From positions 1-31,630 of IMG/VR virus record IMGVR_UViG_3300025849_002046: DNA of 31,630 nt. One strand, written 5' to 3'. This DNA comes from a virus. The translations under genes were made by a program, and so were the position numbers. The first letter of the stretch is position 1, and each line of letters starts with the position of its first letter. Under the pieces are notes generated by a model. The model had not been told where the DNA came from, searched no databases, and saw only the letters and a list, made by a program, of their open reading frames with translations. Of the stretch, positions 29,339-31,630 are shown one piece after another.

Positions 29339-29506
29339 CGGTTTTTCTGCTCGGTCTTTCAGATCATCGAGCAATACCGAACCTTTGTCGTCGATCATTA
29401 CTGCCAAATTGTGTATGAGATGTATTGTATGGAATATAATATCCCACACAATTGCAATGGGTGAACAAAATATATAGAATGATATTAATTTTATATTAAT
29501 CTTCAT
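29336..29506 (-). CDS. Small membrane protein, 56 aa
   Basis: ATG at 29506 overlaps the previous stop by 11 bases, and the frame ends with TAA at 29336. Residues 4-37 are strongly hydrophobic (KLISFYIFCSPIAIVWDIIF, then HLIHNLAVM), giving one or two membrane helices. A hydrophilic tail (DDKGSVLLDDLKDRAEK) follows. Its layout resembles small membrane proteins conserved downstream of helicase genes in T4-like marine phages, as I recall. Function unknown. Confidence 0.6.
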   Translation of the reverse strand: MKINIKLISFYIFCSPIAIVWDIIFHTIHLIHNLAVMIDDKGSVLLDDLKDRAEKP

Positions 29507-29903
29507 AAATTTCTTCCGTATCGGCTATTGATATAGTTACTGTTTCTCCATCAGCGAAAAATTCTTCTTCATCGTTATACATCAAGTCAAATCCTATATC
29601 ACCTGAGATCGTTGATGTCTGAACTGCATATTGTTGATCGTGTTCGTTGAGTGCCAAAAAACCATAATGAATAATTTTCAAAATATCTTTTCGGGCGTCT
29701 TCTATCGATCCTTTTTTACCATAACGATCATTGTATTTATCTACATTACCCAAACAAAAGTCTAGACCACGACCTCTGTCTGAGATTACTTCAAGCGACT
29801 GAATACCTCCAGTTCCATAGTGACTGTCATATGTTGATTCGATGTATTCCTTAAACTCCTCGATCAATATATCCTCATTAAATTTATAATTGATTTTTAA
29901 CAT
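29496..29903 (-). CDS. DUF3310-like phage protein, 135 aa
   Basis: The start at 29903 has AGGAGG 6 bases upstream, the strongest ribosome-binding site seen here. The segment DFCLGNVDKYNDRYGKKGSIEDARKDILKIIHYG resembles the FxLGNxxKYxxRxGKKxxxxxDLxKA core of the DUF3310 family of small phage proteins, whose role is unknown. Around it the protein is acidic. It follows gp41 by 11 bases and overlaps the small membrane gene. The family link is probable, not certain. Confidence 0.68.
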   Translation of the reverse strand: MLKINYKFNEDILIEEFKEYIESTYDSHYGTGGIQSLEVISDRGRGLDFCLGNVDKYNDRYGKKGSIEDARKDILKIIHYGFLALNEHDQQYAVQTSTISGDIGFDLMYNDEEEFFADGETVTISIADTEEIYED

Positions 29904-29914
29904 CTTCTGCCTCC

Positions 29915-31291
29915 TTATTTCCATGAGTTAAACACCGTTTTATCTACACGTTCGCGTTTCAGTCCAGCACCAAAGTCACTGTTATCCATCACGGGTTTGT
30001 CATCTATAGATGGTATTACTGCCTGTTGATTTTCAGCATTGTATAGTTTCATTCTTGACCGATCAACACCGACAACGAACCTTCGGTGCATTGATGGATC
30101 GCCGTAACGATTCTTTAGTTGTTTGATCATTATCTGATTCATTCCTTCGAGTTCTTCTGACGAGATGGCAGCGACCATAAAGTCTGCTGTTGCTGGGAGT
30201 CCGAATGATTCTGAGGTGTCTTCGAGTCCCACATCGGACGATGTAAAACCAGTACGATTTGTCTGCGTTGCTGTAAAGATCGGTAGGTTGTTTTCAACGG
30301 CAAGTCCTCTCAGTTCTTCTGCGATGGCTTTTACAAGAGTATAACTATTCACGACACCGCCCATTTTCATTCGAGATGAAATGCACAAGTTCAGATAGTC
30401 AATATAGATAATATCAGGCGAAAACTTTTTCTTTAATTTTAATTCATTCAGTAAATGACGGAAGTGCGCTGCGCCAACAGAGGCAGTAGGATATTCCTTG
30501 ATGACCAGTTTACCTTCAGTCTTTTTACGAATACGATCGATCTTGGTTTCAAATGTTTGCTTAGGATAAGTTTCTAACTCATTCAGCGGAATGTCCATCA
30601 GGTTAGCATCGATTCTTTCAGCAATGCGTTCTTCAGCAACCTCAAGTGTAATGTATAAAACATTCTTACCTTCCATCATATTTGCCGCTGCGAAGTGACA
30701 CATCATCAGGGTTTTTCCAACGCCAGTGCCAGCTAGTATAACATTGAGAGTTTTACGAGGAACACCACCGCGAGTGATCGTATTGAAAAGATCAATATCA
30801 AAAGAAGTTCGTTCTACCTTCTGATGATAGAAGTCATATCGTTGTTGTGAATCTTCAAGGAAATCGTGACCAATATGTGTGTCAAATGATACCGCGAGAG
30901 CATCCGATAGAATCTCTGGTAACGCACCCTTATCTTTCTTAGAGTTGCCTTCAATAACCTGTATTGATTCCATGATGGCATTATAGATTGCCTTGTCTTG
31001 ACACCACTTCTCGGTCTTTTCGCTCAACCAATCATTATCATCTTCTGAGGTGTTTAATCGGCCGATCAGGTCTATACTATAATCATAGTTATCTTGATTG
31101 ACACTGAGATTATCAAGTTCGATTTTAAGGGCATGTTTAGTGGGTGAGTTATTATATTGTGTAAAGTAATCAAAGATCAAACGAAAGACAGTCACATTCG
31201 AATGACTAAAATATTCTTTCTTTAAAAACGGTGATACATTTCTAATATAGTTTTCATTATTTAAAAGATTGGAGAGAATCATCTCTTCCAT
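29915..31291 (-). CDS. 41: Replicative DNA helicase (T4 gp41, DnaB family)
   Basis: From the ATG at 31291 the protein is 458 aa and starts MEEMILSNLL, aligning with T4 gp41 MVEIILSHLI. The frame also has a TTG at 31306, so 31306 is an alternative start. The RecA-like domain has Walker A LAGTGVGKT (186-194), IIYIDYLNL as Walker B, LLNELKLKKKF as in T4, and FGLPATADFM with KQLKNRYGD near the end. It unwinds DNA 5'-3' as a hexamer and recruits the gp61-type primase coded farther left. The start lies 7 bases after the deaminase stop. Assignment is firm. Confidence 0.95.
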   Translation of the reverse strand: MEEMILSNLLNNENYIRNVSPFLKKEYFSHSNVTVFRLIFDYFTQYNNSPTKHALKIELDNLSVNQDNYDYSIDLIGRLNTSEDDNDWLSEKTEKWCQDKAIYNAIMESIQVIEGNSKKDKGALPEILSDALAVSFDTHIGHDFLEDSQQRYDFYHQKVERTSFDIDLFNTITRGGVPRKTLNVILAGTGVGKTLMMCHFAAANMMEGKNVLYITLEVAEERIAERIDANLMDIPLNELETYPKQTFETKIDRIRKKTEGKLVIKEYPTASVGAAHFRHLLNELKLKKKFSPDIIYIDYLNLCISSRMKMGGVVNSYTLVKAIAEELRGLAVENNLPIFTATQTNRTGFTSSDVGLEDTSESFGLPATADFMVAAISSEELEGMNQIMIKQLKNRYGDPSMHRRFVVGVDRSRMKLYNAENQQAVIPSIDDKPVMDNSDFGAGLKRERVDKTVFNSWK

Positions 31292-31298
31292 ATTCACT

Positions 31299-31630
31299 TC
31301 AGTCAAGTTTTTTTCCTACTACTTTGATGGACGGTATGTCACATTGCGATAGAAACTGCTGACCGCAACCCTTTGATGCTTCGTATGTATTCCTATAGTA
31401 TAACACAGATATACCCGCTTGGTAAATACATTTTGCACATTCAATGCAAGGAAAATGTGTTACAAAGATTGATGCATCTTTACCGGATTCCGAAGAGCGA
31501 GCAAGTTTCATCAGAGCATTCATTTCAGCATGTAACACCTCTGGTTTGGTTTTGAGATATGTTCCACCGTCCTCATAGAGAAACTCATCCTCACATTCGT
31601 TCGACCAACCAGAAGGTGTGCCATTGTATC
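31299..31630 (-). CDS. cd: Deoxycytidylate deaminase (partial, runs off right edge)
   Basis: The frame is open to the last base, so the N-terminus is missing. The visible 110 residues carry YNGTPSGWSNECEDE, then HAEMNAL with the zinc-binding His and catalytic Glu, and PCIECAKC with two zinc-ligand cysteines. This is the dCMP deaminase pattern of T4 Cd. The enzyme turns dCMP into dUMP for thymidylate synthesis, supporting the NrdAB genes in the same window. It is followed after 7 bases by gp41, so both are likely in one transcript. Confidence 0.93.
   Translation of the reverse strand, partial: YNGTPSGWSNECEDEFLYEDGGTYLKTKPEVLHAEMNALMKLARSSESGKDASIFVTHFPCIECAKCIYQAGISVLYYRNTYEASKGCGQQFLSQCDIPSIKVVGKKLD

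Noticed and set aside
1-31630. CRISPR array, insertion sequence, integrase or attachment site
   Set aside because: No regularly spaced direct repeats, transposase or integrase motifs were seen. The only dispersed repeat is the early promoter cassette.

Overview
The window is a densely packed piece of a tailed-phage genome of the T4-like myovirus type, about 38-40% GC by eye. Every supported gene lies on the minus strand, so transcription runs from the right edge to the left. The T4 type is shown by homologues of T4 gp41 helicase, gp61 primase, RNase H, dCMP deaminase (cd), NrdA/NrdB and a glutaredoxin, by PhoH, and by many small genes joined by ATGA or TAATG overlaps. A marine Gram-negative host is inferred from the spanin-like lysis pair, the lipoproteins, consensus sigma70 promoters and the kind of accessory genes present. 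The exact host cannot be read from the sequence.

Layout from right to left. (1) 31630-29336: dCMP deaminase (cut by the edge), gp41 helicase, a small acidic protein and a 56-aa membrane protein. (2) 29283-26571: two short early operons, each behind a nearly identical sigma70 promoter cassette, with small unknown proteins, a PD-(D/E)XK-like protein, a lipoprotein and a 'CDKHVVKM' family protein. (3) 25936-14197: a block rich in virion-type proteins with late-type promoter sequences (TATAAATA or one mismatch). It holds two proteins starting MKTFNQF-I-x-E, very like the capsid-targeting leader of T4 internal proteins. It also holds a 'KWDGAPA' protein interrupted by an in-frame TGA, an FkbM methyltransferase, a nucleotidyltransferase fusion, two long modular proteins with repeated EEVxLDE linkers, and small structural-type proteins. 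(4) 14200-12976: an overlapping Rz/Rz1-like spanin pair and a membrane-anchored coiled-coil protein. (5) 12962-3153: a perfect sigma70 promoter followed by primase, NrdA, NrdB, glutaredoxin, a GIY-YIG nuclease, a glycosyltransferase, RNase H and PhoH. (6) 3142-1: another early promoter, a RecB-like nuclease, a type IV pilin-like protein, an IscU-IscA pair, tRNA-Asn, a further early promoter and an HExxH metalloprotease cut by the left edge.

How the parts work together. The replication and nucleotide genes make and use dNTPs. RNase H, primase and helicase serve T4-style replication. The early operons probably act on the host. The late block appears to build the capsid and load it with cleavable, capsid-targeted enzymes. 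The most unusual points are the CTT-TGA-CTT interruption in the KWDGAPA gene, the set of putative capsid-packaged enzymes, the phage-borne prepilin, the IscU/IscA pair, and four copies of an early promoter cassette that share an upstream 13-bp box. No intergenic gap exceeds about 120 bases. No CRISPR array, insertion sequence or integrase was seen.
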